Assembly: GCA_030686995.1 (NCBI GenBank)
Contig: CM060704.1
Span: 119,700,042-119,764,041 of the forward strand
DNA length: 64,000 nt
Origin: Artemisia argyi
Lineage: Eukaryota; Streptophyta; Magnoliopsida; Asterales; Asteraceae
Direction: 5' to 3'
The notes beneath the pieces are model-generated. The model was not told the origin of the DNA and did no database searches. It saw only the letters and a list, made by a program, of their open reading frames with translations. Made by a program: the position numbers and the translations under genes. Shown in pieces: positions 9,832 through 20,879 of the stretch (its first letter is position 1; each line of letters opens with the position of its first letter).

Positions 9832-10755
9832 GCCTAATCATGTTTGTATTATTTTTCATTACACATAACTGATAGGAATTGTTAAAGGTATTTTCGTCAT
9901 TTCCCATGTCTTCATCTTCAACCTTCTTTAAACAAACTAAAACCTTTAACTTGAACACAATAATGGTGCAAATAAGCAAGCCCCTCAGCAGCATCTACCG
10001 TGATCTTGTACCTCGTGGGCCAATCAAGCAACCCACTTTTACTACTATTTAGTAAACCACCCAAACTACCATTCGGCATATACTCATAAACCAAAAGCTT
10101 CCACCTCAGCCTCGAACCCGTTATCTAGAACCGAAGTGGAGACGGACCCATTTTCAAGATCCTCATCATCACCCTTTTTAGAACTTGACCAAAGTTTTTT
10201 ACTGCCACAACGTCGTCATTGCTCAAAACAACTTTGTATACTTTTTCGGACAACCCATTTCCAATCATATTATCTTCATCAAGAGCACCCAAGATTTCAT
10301 ATTCACTAAAACTTAACTTGTGAAATGACATCAATGTCCATTTTGATTTATCGGTTGAATCTTTTGACTTCTTGAAATTCTTGTATCACCAGAAGAACCA
10401 TCCCACACCAAAAATGAGTATACACCCAGTTAATACAAAGATCGATCTAAGCAACCAAATGTAACCCACGTTTCTAGTAACATTTTTACCCGAACGTTCA
10501 TGTTCTTGTTTTGTTCTTGGTGGCAGATTTAATCAAAGAGAAAGAAAGAAGGTGTGTTTGAGTTGTGAGGATGTAAAAGAGATAAAGGAATAAGTGATCA
10601 AATAAGATATGGTGATTTAAAGTGGTGGTGATGCGTTGCAGGTTTTGTGGGTGGAAGAATTTTGTTATTCAAAGCTTTAAGGGCATTTAAGTCATTTTAA
10701 GTGAGAACAAAGGTTTAATTATGTGTAATGAAAAATAATACAAACTTGATTAGGC
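9832..10755. mobile_element. Pack-TIR element carrying a receptor-kinase fragment
   Basis: Inverted repeats of 37 bp (9832-9868 and 10719-10755) match at 36 of 37 positions. The left end begins GCCTAATCATGTTTGTATTA, and the right end read on the minus strand begins GCCTAATCAAGTTTGTATTA. Between them lies about 850 bp containing a fragment of a HAESA-like receptor kinase gene on the minus strand. No transposase is present. This is the structure of a Pack-type element (Pack-MULE or similar), in which a TIR transposon has captured a piece of a host gene. I could not find a convincing target-site duplication, so the superfamily is undetermined. Confidence 0.68.
9963..10520 (-). pseudogene. HAESA-like (HSL1-type) receptor-like kinase fragment
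   Basis: Reading the minus strand gives, in pieces from three frames, a transmembrane-like segment, then the juxtamembrane phrase SFHKLSFSEYEILGALDEDN, the glycine-rich loop region (IGNGLSEKVYKVVL, with the last loop Gly replaced by Glu), the VAIK-like AVKNFG, then FEAEVE. After an internal deletion follow [26 protein letters not shown] and [10 protein letters not shown]. The order and wording match HSL1/HAESA-type LRR receptor kinases. Stops, frameshifts and the loss of the alphaC/beta4 region between FEAEVE and LLVYEYM make it non-functional. The catalytic loop and the whole LRR ectodomain are absent. It lies entirely between the two 37-bp inverted repeats. Confidence 0.75.
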
Positions 10756-10969
10756 ACATTGACAATAAAAAAATATATATATAATATGTAGAATGAGTCT
10801 ATTTTATAAGTACGTTAAGCATTTATGACTTTTACCCTAAATGCTTTGATCAACTTTAAATGGTCATTTTTATGGTTAAAGATATTTCAATTAACATCCA
10901 ATTAATGAGTTTGTAAATTTGTAACCAAAATTTAATTATGATTCTAAAACATTATTTTTTTAATTAATA

Positions 10970-11223
10970 CTCCCTCCGTCCATAATTATAGTTTACTGTT
11001 GATTTTTTAAGTCTTTAATTTTCAACTTTGACCTTAAATATTTTTATTTGTGTTATATATTACTTGATGCAAAATATATAAATGAATTGAGTTTTAAATT
11101 TATTTTCCATTGGTATAATTTTCATCAAGTATTATATAATACAAATAAAAATATATAAGGTCAAAGTTGACAAATGAAGACTTAAAAAGTCAACAGTTGT
11201 CTATAATTATGAGACGGAGGAAG
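10970..11223. mobile_element. Stowaway-like MITE 1
   Basis: 254 bp. The left end is CTCCCTCCGTCCATAATTAT and the right end is its inverted form, ATAATTATGAGACGGAGG then AAG. A TA dinucleotide flanks both ends, as expected for Tc1/Mariner-type Stowaway MITEs. Internal sequence forms a foldback: GGTCAAAGTTGACAA on the right pairs with the CAACTTTGACC region on the left. A short tandem duplication of the right end (GATAATTATGGGACGGAGG) follows at 11231-11255. Confidence 0.8.
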
Positions 11224-11728
11224 TAGTGTAAATGATAATTATGGGACGGAGGAAGTAGTGTAAATGATAATTATTACAATAACACATATATTTATTATTA
11301 TTTTAGCCTTCATGTAGTTGGCTTAAGGTATTTGTATTATTAGCATCAAAATTTGTACTCCTTCAATTTTTATTTAATTCATACTCTTTATATAGGAGAA
11401 TGCACAACATGTTTTACAATTGATATAAAAGCTTGCAGACATATGCACCCTTTGTCTTTGTATATTAGATACTCATTTATCTACATGAAAAGAAAATCAG
11501 CTCAAATGTATATTATCCTAATTATATTGATATTAAGACATGCTACTGTCATTAAGGGTATCAAATGACAAATTAAGAATAGCTGATATATTTGAACACA
11601 TAGTTTCCATCAGTGTCAAGAAATTTAACATGTTTTCTATCAATGATCGCCAATGGGGCTAGATGAGTCATGTAACAGGTCAATCTGGGTTGGAATAAAA
11701 ATTGATGCCTTTTTGGTGTGGGTTAAAC

Positions 11729-11838
11729 AAGTCGTGTCAGGTTAAAATGACCTGCAAACATAACTTTTATACTAGTGTAATTAATGTGTTAAATATGATT
11801 ACAAGTCGTGTCAGGTTAAAATGACCTGCAAACATAAC
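11729..11838. repeat. 37-bp direct duplication
   Basis: The block AAGTCGTGTCAGGTTAAAAT then GACCTGCAAACATAAC occurs twice, at 11730-11766 and 11802-11838, separated by about 35 bp. The second copy abuts the left end of Stowaway-like MITE 2. Confidence 0.85.
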
Positions 11839-12085
11839 CGTCCCATAATTATTGTCCACATTTGACTTTTTTAGTCTTTATCTTTCAACTTTGACCGTAA
11901 ATATTTTTCTTTGTGATGTATATTACTTGATGCAAAATATATAAACGGATTGAGTTTTAAATGTATTTTCATTCGTATAATTTTCATCAAGTATTATATA
12001 ACACAAATGAAAATATTTAAGGTCAAAGTGGCAAAATAAAGACCTCAAAAGTCAAACGTGGACAATAATTATGGGACGGAGGTAG
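11838..12085. mobile_element. Stowaway-like MITE 2
   Basis: About 248 bp of the same family as the element at 10970. It starts CCGTCCCATAATTATTGTCC, with the outermost CTCCCT missing, and ends GGACAATAATTATGGGACGG then AGGTAG, followed by TA. It is a full foldback with AT-rich interior. Confidence 0.75.
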
Positions 12086-12089
12086 TAAA

Positions 12090-14172
12090 ATAAAAGAAAC
12101 ATGCCAGAAGGTTTTCTATGCATATGACCCGTTAAAATAAACATAACCCAAGTCGACCCACTCGTGTGTAAATGGGTTGAAAATGGGCAGGTGACAGGTG
12201 TTTAGGCTAATGGTGATTATCAACGTTTTGCCAATATAAATGGGTTGAAATTTCCAACTTTAATAGTCTAATCACCGGATAAGAGATAACGAATCACCAT
12301 TTGGTTATTATCATACCAGAAAATAGCTGCATACGCTTCTTCTAAAGCATAAAATAGATAAGCTTTGTAATTTTTAGTGTCTTTTGCTTTTCTTTCTTCC
12401 ATAGGCATAGTACAAAATTTAGCTTATAATTTCAAACTGACGTTCCTGTGGTTGTCCGGACACTACTCCATATAATTTTGTTTTGCTGTATCAAATTTCC
12501 AGATTCTATCCTATGTTTAATTTTGACTAACAAAATGTTTAGATTTCTACTCAAACATGAGGCTAGCTCATGAAACTTAAAGGAACAAGAGCGCAACCCC
12601 ACTGCACTAAATTGAGAGATAAATCAAGCAAGCTTAGAACACACAAGATGATTCAAATGGTATAAATGGTATTGCTCTATCTGTTCATGTCTATTGCTTT
12701 TGCTTCACTGATGATGAACAATGTAATAAGTTGTGGTAGTTCTCATTCATTTATTTTCAGCATTAGCGATAATCTGTAGGATTATATAGAGTGTGGTAGC
12801 TGTCAGTTTTCCTGTAGTTAAATATGAACTTTCATCTTTATAATAATGTTATTGGTACGCCGCACGTGTGCAGAAAATGTAAGCAACCACGACATTCATG
12901 AGATAGTTTGCAACACCTGTGAACCCTGGCGTAGGATAAAATGTATGCTTAATGATCCATTAGTTAAAAGCCCATAACTGTTTAAGACTTCCCTGAAATA
13001 CTATTTTGTGTATTTATAAGATATAAATGCATGTAATTTGGTTTATTGCATTTTACGCCTGAATATTCTCATTTACACCAAGGTTTGTAATCATGTTCCT
13101 TTACAATTTTAAAATGCTAATGATTCAATAGCAACGCACTGTTTTTGTTTTCAAGGCCATTTGCAAACAAACATGAAGGCATGTCTCCACCTTTGCATGC
13201 TCTTTGCTCATCCCATACACTACTTTTTCGTCTTGTGCCAAACAATAGCACCCATATAGAGTAGAATGTCATTTGATTTCTATATTTTCTAACTAATTCT
13301 ATATCAAAGTCCGTTATCTATTCATGTCCTTTTTCAGCTTCTTTCAGACACATTCTTATGTGGTAAAAGATACAACTGATTTGAGTGCCACATCTGAACT
13401 TAGAGAGAACACTATTAATGATCATCTGAAGTGAAAGCCTGATATCTAAAAACCTAATGAACTCCTAATTGGGAGCCAAATATAAGAGAGGGTTGCGTGT
13501 GTTTCCGAAACCTTATCGTGAATGGAGGTGAAGGCAAATGCAACAAACAGGAAACTAAAGAAAAGAGACATGAATATGTATCGACACAGCATCCTATAGG
13601 CTACATTAGTTTATTCATTTTGTGACTTGATTTCTAGACCAGGAATTTGATCTCTACGGAATTCCCACTTCTATACGAGTGTCTTTATTCGGTCTATCCA
13701 ATCAAGGCTTCTAAAGACATGCTACTATTATGAAGCTTCATACACGAAACGAGTCGGGGCCTATTTTGTAATCTGTAATAGTTTTATTAGGACTAATAGA
13801 CTGTCGTGTAACATCAAGACTTGTTTCTTTTTCACTTAAATCTAAACCCCTTTTGACCATTACAGACAAAAAAAAAAAAAAAAAAAAGATGTGGACACAA
13901 AACAGGCACCACTCATATCTTCCCAAACTAGTATGCCACTCACTTTTCTCCACTTTATTTTATCAAAAACTCATCATCGTACATTCATCAAGAGCCCCTC
14001 ATTTTCAATCAAAACACACACCCACCAAATTTTCTTAATAAATTACTAATCTTTACACTGAATGTGAAAAGGGTTTTCCTCTAAACAGTTAAAGAAACAA
14101 ACCCTTTTAATTTCATCCTTTAGTGTCTGTTTTTCAGTGTGTTTTGGTTAAGTAAACACACAAGATTGTACT
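12090..14172. other. Upstream region of phytoene synthase
   Basis: No gene is seen. A perfect G-box (CACGTG) lies at 12863-12868, about 1.3 kb upstream of the start codon. A poly-A run lies near 13867-13888. The 150 bp before the ATG at 14173 look like a 5' leader (pyrimidine and A-rich, without upstream structure I can name). The TATA box was not placed with confidence. Confidence 0.45.
12863..12868. promoter_or_regulatory. G-box (CACGTG) upstream of phytoene synthase
   Basis: A perfect CACGTG palindrome in the 5' flank. G-boxes bind bHLH and bZIP factors. In Arabidopsis, PIF1 represses and HY5 activates PSY through G-box sites. At 1.3 kb upstream its role here is only inference. Confidence 0.35.
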
Positions 14173-17100
14173 ATGTCAGGTGCTATGATTTGGGTTATTT
14201 CTCCTAATTCTGATATATGTAATGGTTTAGAAAAAAGGGTTTTAATGAGTGCAAAATTTAAGAATGTTGGTAAGAAAATTTTAAGGAGATTAGAAGTGAG
14301 TACAAAAGTAGTGGCTAATCCAACAGGGAACTTGGCTATTTCTTCTGAGCAATTGGTTTATGATGTTGTGTTAAAGCAAGCTGCTTTGGTTAAGAAGCAG
14401 TTAAGAAATAGGGAGGAAGAAGATATGGATGTTAAGCCTGAAATTGTGCTGCCTGCTACACTTGGGTTGTTGAATGAGGCTTATGATAGATGTGGTGAAG
14501 TTTGTGCTGAGTATGCTAAAACTTTTTATCTAGGTTTGTCACCTCTTTAGCTTTTTATATTTTAATCAAAACTATTCTATTCTTTAATGTTATGACTTTG
14601 GTTTAGGGGTGTTTGGCTTTTTTTAAAAAAATTTTTTTTTGTCTATGATAGCAGTAAGTAGTTTGTAATAGTTACAAATAAACAAATAATTTTAGATAAG
14701 CAATATCAGCATGTTTTTCCAAAGATTCTCAAGACAGCTTATCTTGTGTGTGAAAAACGCAATAAGTAGAATAGCAGTTTTTATGGATGCAAATGGCTGT
14801 TTTATTGTTTTTGGCAAAGTTGAGGTTTGGAGTTTGTTTTGTTATTGACAGGAACGTTGTTGATGACACCCGAGAGGCGAAAAGCTATATGGGCGATATA
14901 TGGTGAGGTTTTTATACATTTGGCTTAATAAGTCATGAAAATTGTTGTTTCATAATTAGGGATCGAGGTTATCGCCTATTAAATATATCATATTTCTTAT
15001 AAAAAAAAAATAAGTTTCAAAGAATGAGTGGGTTTTAGATGTGCTGTGTATGCAATGTATATGCTTGTGACAAACCATTTTTGTGGTTGATGGCCGGCTC
15101 AAGGGGTGTGCAGCCGGTGCAATGGCACAAGGCCCCCTTTTACCTAGGGCCACAAATTTCACGTCATCCCTTATACACATATAAATATAAACAATTGAAA
15201 GCCCATATTTCGTATCTTTGTTTTATCCTATTTTATTTATTTGTTGCTAATCTCCTATGGAGGCCCACATTCTAGTAAATCATGTTATATAAATATTTTT
15301 AACAGCTCATCAGTAATAAGCACTAAAGCATGCCATTTAGAGAAGAAGCCAAAGTTTGTTATTTTGAATATTTAACAGAGGTTTTGAACTTAAAAAGTCT
15401 TTCAAGCTTAAATTTTTGAGTTCAACGGGTTATGCATGGTAATGTTACGACCCCAAGGTCTTTGAATGTAGTTTTTAAAAGATTAAGTTTCACTATTCAA
15501 AAAGGGCTAGCGGCGCAGCTTGTTGCCCGCTTGCCTGTCGCTTCAGTGTAAAACTTTTCTTAGCTACATATCATGATAAAAATAGAAAGTTTGTTTATCA
15601 AAAAAAAAAACATTTGATATTTTGTTTTAAAATAGTAACATAATAGTACCTAATAGCATACATAAATTTGTTCATTATTGAAATGACAATCAATCATAAC
15701 GGCGTAAACATCAATTTAATCCCCGCACAAATATATAAATTTGTAATCCGTCACCAGATGTGTTCAAAATTTTTATGTTTAAAAGGACCTATATTTAATT
15801 ACGGCACAGGGCCACCAAAATCAACGAGACGGCCTGTGGTTGCTTACCTTGTAAAAACGATTTTGCTAATTAATGATTACTAGTTTAGTAGTTTCTCAGC
15901 TGGTGTTTACAAAAATGTCAATAAAGAGAATTTATAGTGTAAATGTAGGAGCATGTTCCTTGATAAATTTTTTATTAAGATATTGGCTGTATTTTCTATT
16001 TGGTTCTTTCCGCAATCAATATTAAATTTGTTTGATTTTTTAATTGTTTAAACTTGGTGGTAAACATGTCAACTATATGAGTATTTGAAAATTTTGACAC
16101 TTACTTTCTATGGAAATATTCAATCTGGTGGAGTCATTATCATGAGTGCATACTTTCTATCAATAGAAACTACAGTTGACCATAATGCCTTTTAACTTTA
16201 TTTAATCCTTTCTAAAAATGTTCCAAAAGATTAGTTGTTGATACTTTAATTAGTATTTCATATGTTCTTTTAATTATAAGAGACTACTTGGGATTGCTTT
16301 TTTGTTTAGAGCATAAGGTGCTTTTTTGTTTAGAGCACAAGGTAAGTTGACAGTGAGTTAAACATTAACTCAATGTCACGTCAGCGTCATATTAGCTTTT
16401 ACCTTTTAACCTTAATGCATCAATTTCCACCATGGTAACATAACTCACCTATAACTCACCTTCACCTCAATTATTTTCAATTTCAACCCCAAACTTTATC
16501 AAATATTTCATTTAAAAGTAACATAAACATTTACGTTTGAATTTGAACAACGCAATGGTGGAAAAAGCTTCAAATATGTTCACGTGTGGGAGGCTTTAAG
16601 AAACCAACCCATATGGCTAGTTTATGGTTAACATTGTTGTATGATTTAGTATCGTTTTCAAAATGTTGTAATGTTACTTTACGTTTGAATTTGAATAAAA
16701 GGCTTAATGGCTAGTTTCTCTAAAAAAAATCCTTTAACGGCTAGTTTATCCCTATAAATGCCATCTTTACTCAACTTCGTATTGTCACACAATTATTACT
16801 AAATTTCACACAAACACTATGGCTAACGAACGAGCTGAGGTACAAAGAACAATTCTTGCCCGATTACGCAATGAACAAGAAAAAGATTAACAATTTGCTA
16901 GGTGAGATAACTCGAATCATGTTACAGAAGCATGATCGTGCTCCAGAGATCGAAAGGTTGCGTGCGTTGCATCAAGATCATCTAGCTATCACAGTCGGTC
17001 TAGAAACTCTAATAAGAAATGATGAAACAGATCTGCAACTTCATGTCGCCTTGAAGATGGTTAGGGAACAAGTGTTGCAGGTGTGGGAGGAGAAGTCAGA

Positions 17101-19114
17101 TCTCATCGACAATTACCAGTCTATATAAAAGCTTTATGGCTATCGTTGCATGCTCTATGTATTCGTATTGTTTTGTATTCAATAATGATTTTTAAGTAAT
17201 GGTTTGATTTTTAAAACATAGGGGGTGTTTTGTTAATTTTGCATTTTGACCACCTTAAATAGTATACAATAATACAAGGGCCAAAAGTGTAATTTTTTTT
17301 AGAGACGCAGCTTAACGCTGCGTTAAACCTAAAACGCAGCATGTTAACGTGCTTTTGACTTTCATTGCCGGTAAGTTAACGCACCGTGTTAAGTAGGTGC
17401 GCTAAGGTTTAACGTGGGGTGCTCGGGCAAGTTACCGTGTGCTCTTAAAGCTAATAAACGTTGTAAGTATTCGGAATAAGAAAACATGTGATGCTTATTT
17501 TTGGGCTGAGATAAGCAATCTCTTTCTATAATTTAATCTTAGACAAAATTTAAGTTCTAAATAAGCAATTGCATCTAGCTAGATTTAGTTTGTAGATACC
17601 TGAAATGATCAAAGACTTGCAATTTTTAGCTTTTAATGTTCTGTCCAATTACGCAGTATGGTGCAGGAGAACCGATGAACTCGTTGATGGACCTAATGCA
17701 TCACATATAACACCCAAAGCTCTAGATCGATGGGAGTCGAGATTAGAAGATCTTTTCAATGGACGTCCTTTTGATATGCTCGATGCTGCTTTATCAGATA
17801 CTGTTTCTAAGTTTCCTGTTGACATTCAGGTTGACTTTCTTAAATTGCCTTCTAAATTAATCGTGAATCGATAATTGCACAATGGGTTCGTCATGCTATC
17901 AGATCCTTGACAGTTTTAAATAATTGTTTGAAATTTTGCAGCCATTTAAGGATATGATTGATGGAATGAGGATGGACCTTAAAAAGTCAAGATACGAGAA
18001 CTTTGATGAGCTTTATCTTTATTGCTATTATGTAGCGGGTACAGTTGGCTTGATGAGTGTTCCGATAATGGGAATTGATCGTGAATCGAATGTCCCAACA
18101 GAAAGTGTTTACAATGCTGCTTTGGCTTTAGGGATTGCTAATCAACTCACAAACATCCTTAGAGATGTAGGAGAAGAGTAAGTTTATTATTATCTCCCCC
18201 TTTACTTATAAGGTCAATCAAACAATATTCACAGTTTAAAATCAATCAATATCTCAAATAAATTTAAGATTAATTTAATTTTTACATAGAAAGTTATAAT
18301 AATTACAACAAGTTAGCAAAAGTTCCCGAGTGAGCGTTAAACTTTGTAATGTTGGTCTAAAAAATTAAAAAATATAAAGTATGACCTCATGCTTAGTTCT
18401 TGAATGCTTTTTTTTCGTTTTCTGGTTCAGTGCAAGAAGAGGAAGAGTTTACCTGCCACAAGATGAACTAGCACAAGCTGGATTATCGGATGAAGATATA
18501 TTTGCAATGAAAGTAACTGATAAATGGAGAATATTCATGAGAAAACAAATAAAGCGTGCAAGAACATTCTTTGACCAAGCAGAAGCAGGCGTTACTCAGC
18601 TAGATTCTGCTAGCAGATGGCCAGTAAGCTTCTTTATCCTCTATTTGTCATGAAAAACACAAAAACGGACTCCTATCTATACATGGGCGGATCGAGAAGG
18701 TTGGGTAACGGGTCAAATATTATGGTCGAAAAGGATTAATATATTGGTATGGTTTTAAACATTTCGGTTAAACCTGTCGGAAAGGGTCAATTGTTTAGTT
18801 AATTCTTTTGAGTTAATGCCTTGATTATGATTACTAAAACATGTGAATTTAATCGAGGGTCGAAATTGTCAATGTGAGTGCAATGTTAAACTCTGATCTC
18901 ATGACCACGTTGTTGTTAGGTTTGGGCATCACTACTGTTGTATCGTCAAATACTGGATGAGATTGAAGCCAATGATTATAATAACTTCACAAAAAGGGCG
19001 TATGTAAGTAAACCAAAAAAGATAGTTGCTTTGCCTCTGGCATATGCAAAATCACTTGTGCCAGCATCATCAAGAAAGTTGGGTTCAAATGAACAACATG
19101 CCGTCAAAGGGTAA
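14173..19114 (+). CDS. PSY: Phytoene synthase, six exons
   Basis: Condenses two geranylgeranyl diphosphates to 15-cis-phytoene, the entry and usually rate-limiting step of carotenoid synthesis in plastids. Exons: 14173-14533, 14852-14902, 17657-17829, 17942-18177, 18431-18623, 18920-19114. All introns are GT-AG, and the joined frame is exactly 403 codons (402 aa, near the usual 410-430). The squalene/phytoene synthase fold is complete. Both Asp-rich metal/diphosphate motifs are present: DELVD (after AIYVWCRRT) and DVGED (in [14 protein letters not shown], created by the exon 4/5 junction). The C-terminus has [17 protein letters not shown]. The N-terminus is short and basic with few acids, compatible with a plastid transit peptide. 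Intron 2 is 2.75 kb and swollen by transposons. The gene appears functional; which PSY paralogue it is cannot be told. Confidence 0.95.
15085..15860. mobile_element. Possible decayed transposon in PSY intron 2
   Basis: The left part reads GGCCGGCTCAAGGGGTGTGC and soon CAAGGCCCCC; the right part reads GGCACAGGGCCACCAAAATC then GACGGCC. Ends rich in GGCC-type words around an AT-rich filler recall decayed plant hAT-like or similar elements. No coding capacity and no clear target duplication were found, so the boundaries are uncertain. Confidence 0.3.
16333..17444 (+). mobile_element. PIF/Harbinger-derived non-autonomous element in PSY intron 2
   Basis: 1112 bp with inverted ends GAGCACAAGGTAAGTTG (left) and GAGCACACGGTAACTTG (right, minus strand), 15 of 17 matching. 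A TTA duplication lies at 16330-16332 and 17445-17447. TTA/TAA 3-bp duplications are the signature of PIF/Harbinger. It holds the C-terminal tail of the SANT-type ORF1 (16556-16615) and a second broken ORF (16820-17128). A partial duplicate of the left TIR sits just upstream (GAGCATAAGGTGC at 16310). It belongs to the same group as the outer element at 3.3-8.9 kb. It lies well inside the intron and leaves the splice sites intact. Confidence 0.78.
16820..17128 (+). pseudogene. Transposon-associated coiled-coil ORF, frameshifted
   Basis: From the ATG at 16820 the frame reads [20 protein letters not shown] then EKD and stops. A neighbouring frame continues with [20 protein letters not shown] and ends [22 protein letters not shown]. 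The pattern of Glu, Arg and Leu suggests a coiled coil. I recognise no domain. It is carried by the Harbinger-derived element in PSY intron 2 and is broken by at least one frameshift. Confidence 0.45.
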
Positions 19115-19119
19115 ATTTA

Positions 19120-19900
19120 CTTACATATAGTTGTAATAAATGAGAATGGGGAAGTCTGTACATCACAAAATGTTGTAATGCACAACAGATTTGAATCAGA
19201 TATAGAATAGAATTATTTGTTCATGTAGAAACGAATATAAAGTCATCGTTCCCCAATGATTGCACGGGAAATATATATATATAGAATTTCGTTCAAATGG
19301 TGAACACTTTAAAATAAGAGAAAATAGGCACCAATAGAAGGGTGACAAGTGGCAATAATCAACCTTCTCCCATATTGATTCTCCCTCTCGCATCGGTTCT
19401 GCATCAGATAATAGGCCCATGCGCAAACTTTCTCTTTTATTGTATTGGCGCCCGATAGGTAGGCTATTAGATTGAGTCGAAAGCCTACCCATAAAGGTTC
19501 CGATTCGAGCGAGAGCCCAAACGGGGGAGGCGAGAACATCTTGATCGAAAGCTCCACTGTTCTGAATAGTGAGAAAGATTTTTCAAATTTGATCAAATCG
19601 ATCGATCATTAAAAGAAAATGAAAACTGAAATTAAATCTCTAACTAAACAAAAAGGCTATTTCAGTAATTTTCTTCCGCATTATAATTACACTAAGGTGG
19701 TGTTTGAAATCGACTTAATTGACTTATTATGAAAAAATCTGAATTTATCAAACGACCCATTTGTAACATTACTACCTCAATCATCAGCTTAATGACTTAA
19801 TCATGGATTTATCAGAGTACGAAAATCTGCAACAGAAACACAGCTGTACATATAGAACACATAATCCTTTATAAGTTACAATAAGAGGGATAAAGAGTTA
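19120..19900. other. Spacer between PSY and the dehydrogenase gene
   Basis: The 3' flanks of two convergent genes. It contains a short TA run near 19272, a MITE-like stretch (CAAATGGTGAACACTTTAAA) from about 19280, a GC-richer segment at 19370-19575 unlike its surroundings, and a MITE fragment starting GGTGGTGTTTGAAATCGACT at 19697 that is related to 50279. Confidence 0.45.
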
Positions 19901-19908
19901 TATACCCT

Positions 19909-20823
19909 CTATTTTTTCCCATTGATCCTTTCAACAACAGTAATAAGCCCCTGAGTTCCAAGCTTCTCATCACCATTAGCAACCATACACGAAAACAACT
20001 GCTTACACAGAGCCGCACCAGGCAACACCGTCACCTCATCACCACCCTGCTCCACCACATCCAAACCCATCCCCAAATCCTTAACCATATACTCCGCAAA
20101 CCCACCCGGCCTAAAATCCCTCCCTACCATCCTCTCCCCAAATATCTCCATCACTAACGACCCCGCAGCCCCACTCCTAACCGCTTCCAACCACTTTTCC
20201 TTATCCAACCCCGCCTTTTCAGCAAACACCAAACCTTCACTCAATCCCAACAAACTCCCTCCGACCGTTATCTGATTAGCAATCTTACAGCTCTGTCCAC
20301 ACCCTGCCACACCTACATAAGTCGGTTTTCCCATTAAACTAAACAAAGGGTATAACCATTTCACAACGCTTTCATCGCCACCTGCTAATATAGCCAACTT
20401 TCCATCTTGAGCACCTTTATCACCACCCGAAACAGGAGCATCAACAGCCCAACAGTTTTTCGCACGTGCAGCATTATATATCTCCTTAGCTAACTCAGGA
20501 TGACTACTAGTATGATCTATAACTACACTACTTGGTCTTAAGGAATCCAGTATTGAGTCAAGGACAATTTCCTTAACATCTGAGGGATGTCCTAGCATTG
20601 TGAATATGATATCGCAGGTTTTCGCGAGTTCTGAAGGGGAGTTAACTAAATGGGCACCTAGTGATTGGAGTGAAGCTGTTTTGGAAGGTGTTCTAGCATA
20701 AATAAAGAGAGTGTAACCTGCTGTTAGAAGATGTGATGCCATTGCAGAACCCATAATGCCTGTGCCTATCCATCCTATGATGGTTTTTGATGGTGTTATT
20801 GGTGTTGGGTAAGGTGTGTTCAT
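19909..20823 (-). CDS. 3-hydroxyisobutyrate dehydrogenase-like protein (beta-hydroxyacid dehydrogenase)
   Basis: Intronless, 304 aa, NAD(P)-dependent beta-hydroxyacid dehydrogenase family (6-phosphogluconate dehydrogenase-like fold). The nucleotide-binding GxGxxG is at residues 20-25 (GTGIMG). The substrate-binding signature DAPVSGG is at 128-134. The catalytic Lys is K180, followed by N183, in GQSCKIAN. The C-terminal helical domain ends with GTQGLITVVERINGK. The closest plant relatives I recognise are the Arabidopsis 'probable 3-hydroxyisobutyrate dehydrogenase-like 2/3' proteins, which share the start YPTPITPS and lack a mitochondrial transit peptide; a cytosolic location is therefore likely. 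True substrates of this subgroup are not firmly established (3-hydroxyisobutyrate, glyoxylate or succinic semialdehyde are candidates). It lies tail-to-tail with PSY. The full motif set makes it probably functional. Confidence 0.92.
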   Translation of the reverse strand: MNTPYPTPITPSKTIIGWIGTGIMGSAMASHLLTAGYTLFIYARTPSKTASLQSLGAHLVNSPSELAKTCDIIFTMLGHPSDVKEIVLDSILDSLRPSSVVIDHTSSHPELAKEIYNAARAKNCWAVDAPVSGGDKGAQDGKLAILAGGDESVVKWLYPLFSLMGKPTYVGVAGCGQSCKIANQITVGGSLLGLSEGLVFAEKAGLDKEKWLEAVRSGAAGSLVMEIFGERMVGRDFRPGGFAEYMVKDLGMGLDVVEQGGDEVTVLPGAALCKQLFSCMVANGDEKLGTQGLITVVERINGKK

Positions 20824-20879
20824 CGCTGTGAAGGAGAGAGTGATTATTTGTTTGTTGGTGTTAATGATTAGTTTGGATC

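Noticed and set aside
19196..19596. Two overlapping minus-strand frames of 95-98 aa
   Set aside because: They overlap each other in different frames within a composite MITE/possible organelle segment; no domain recognised.
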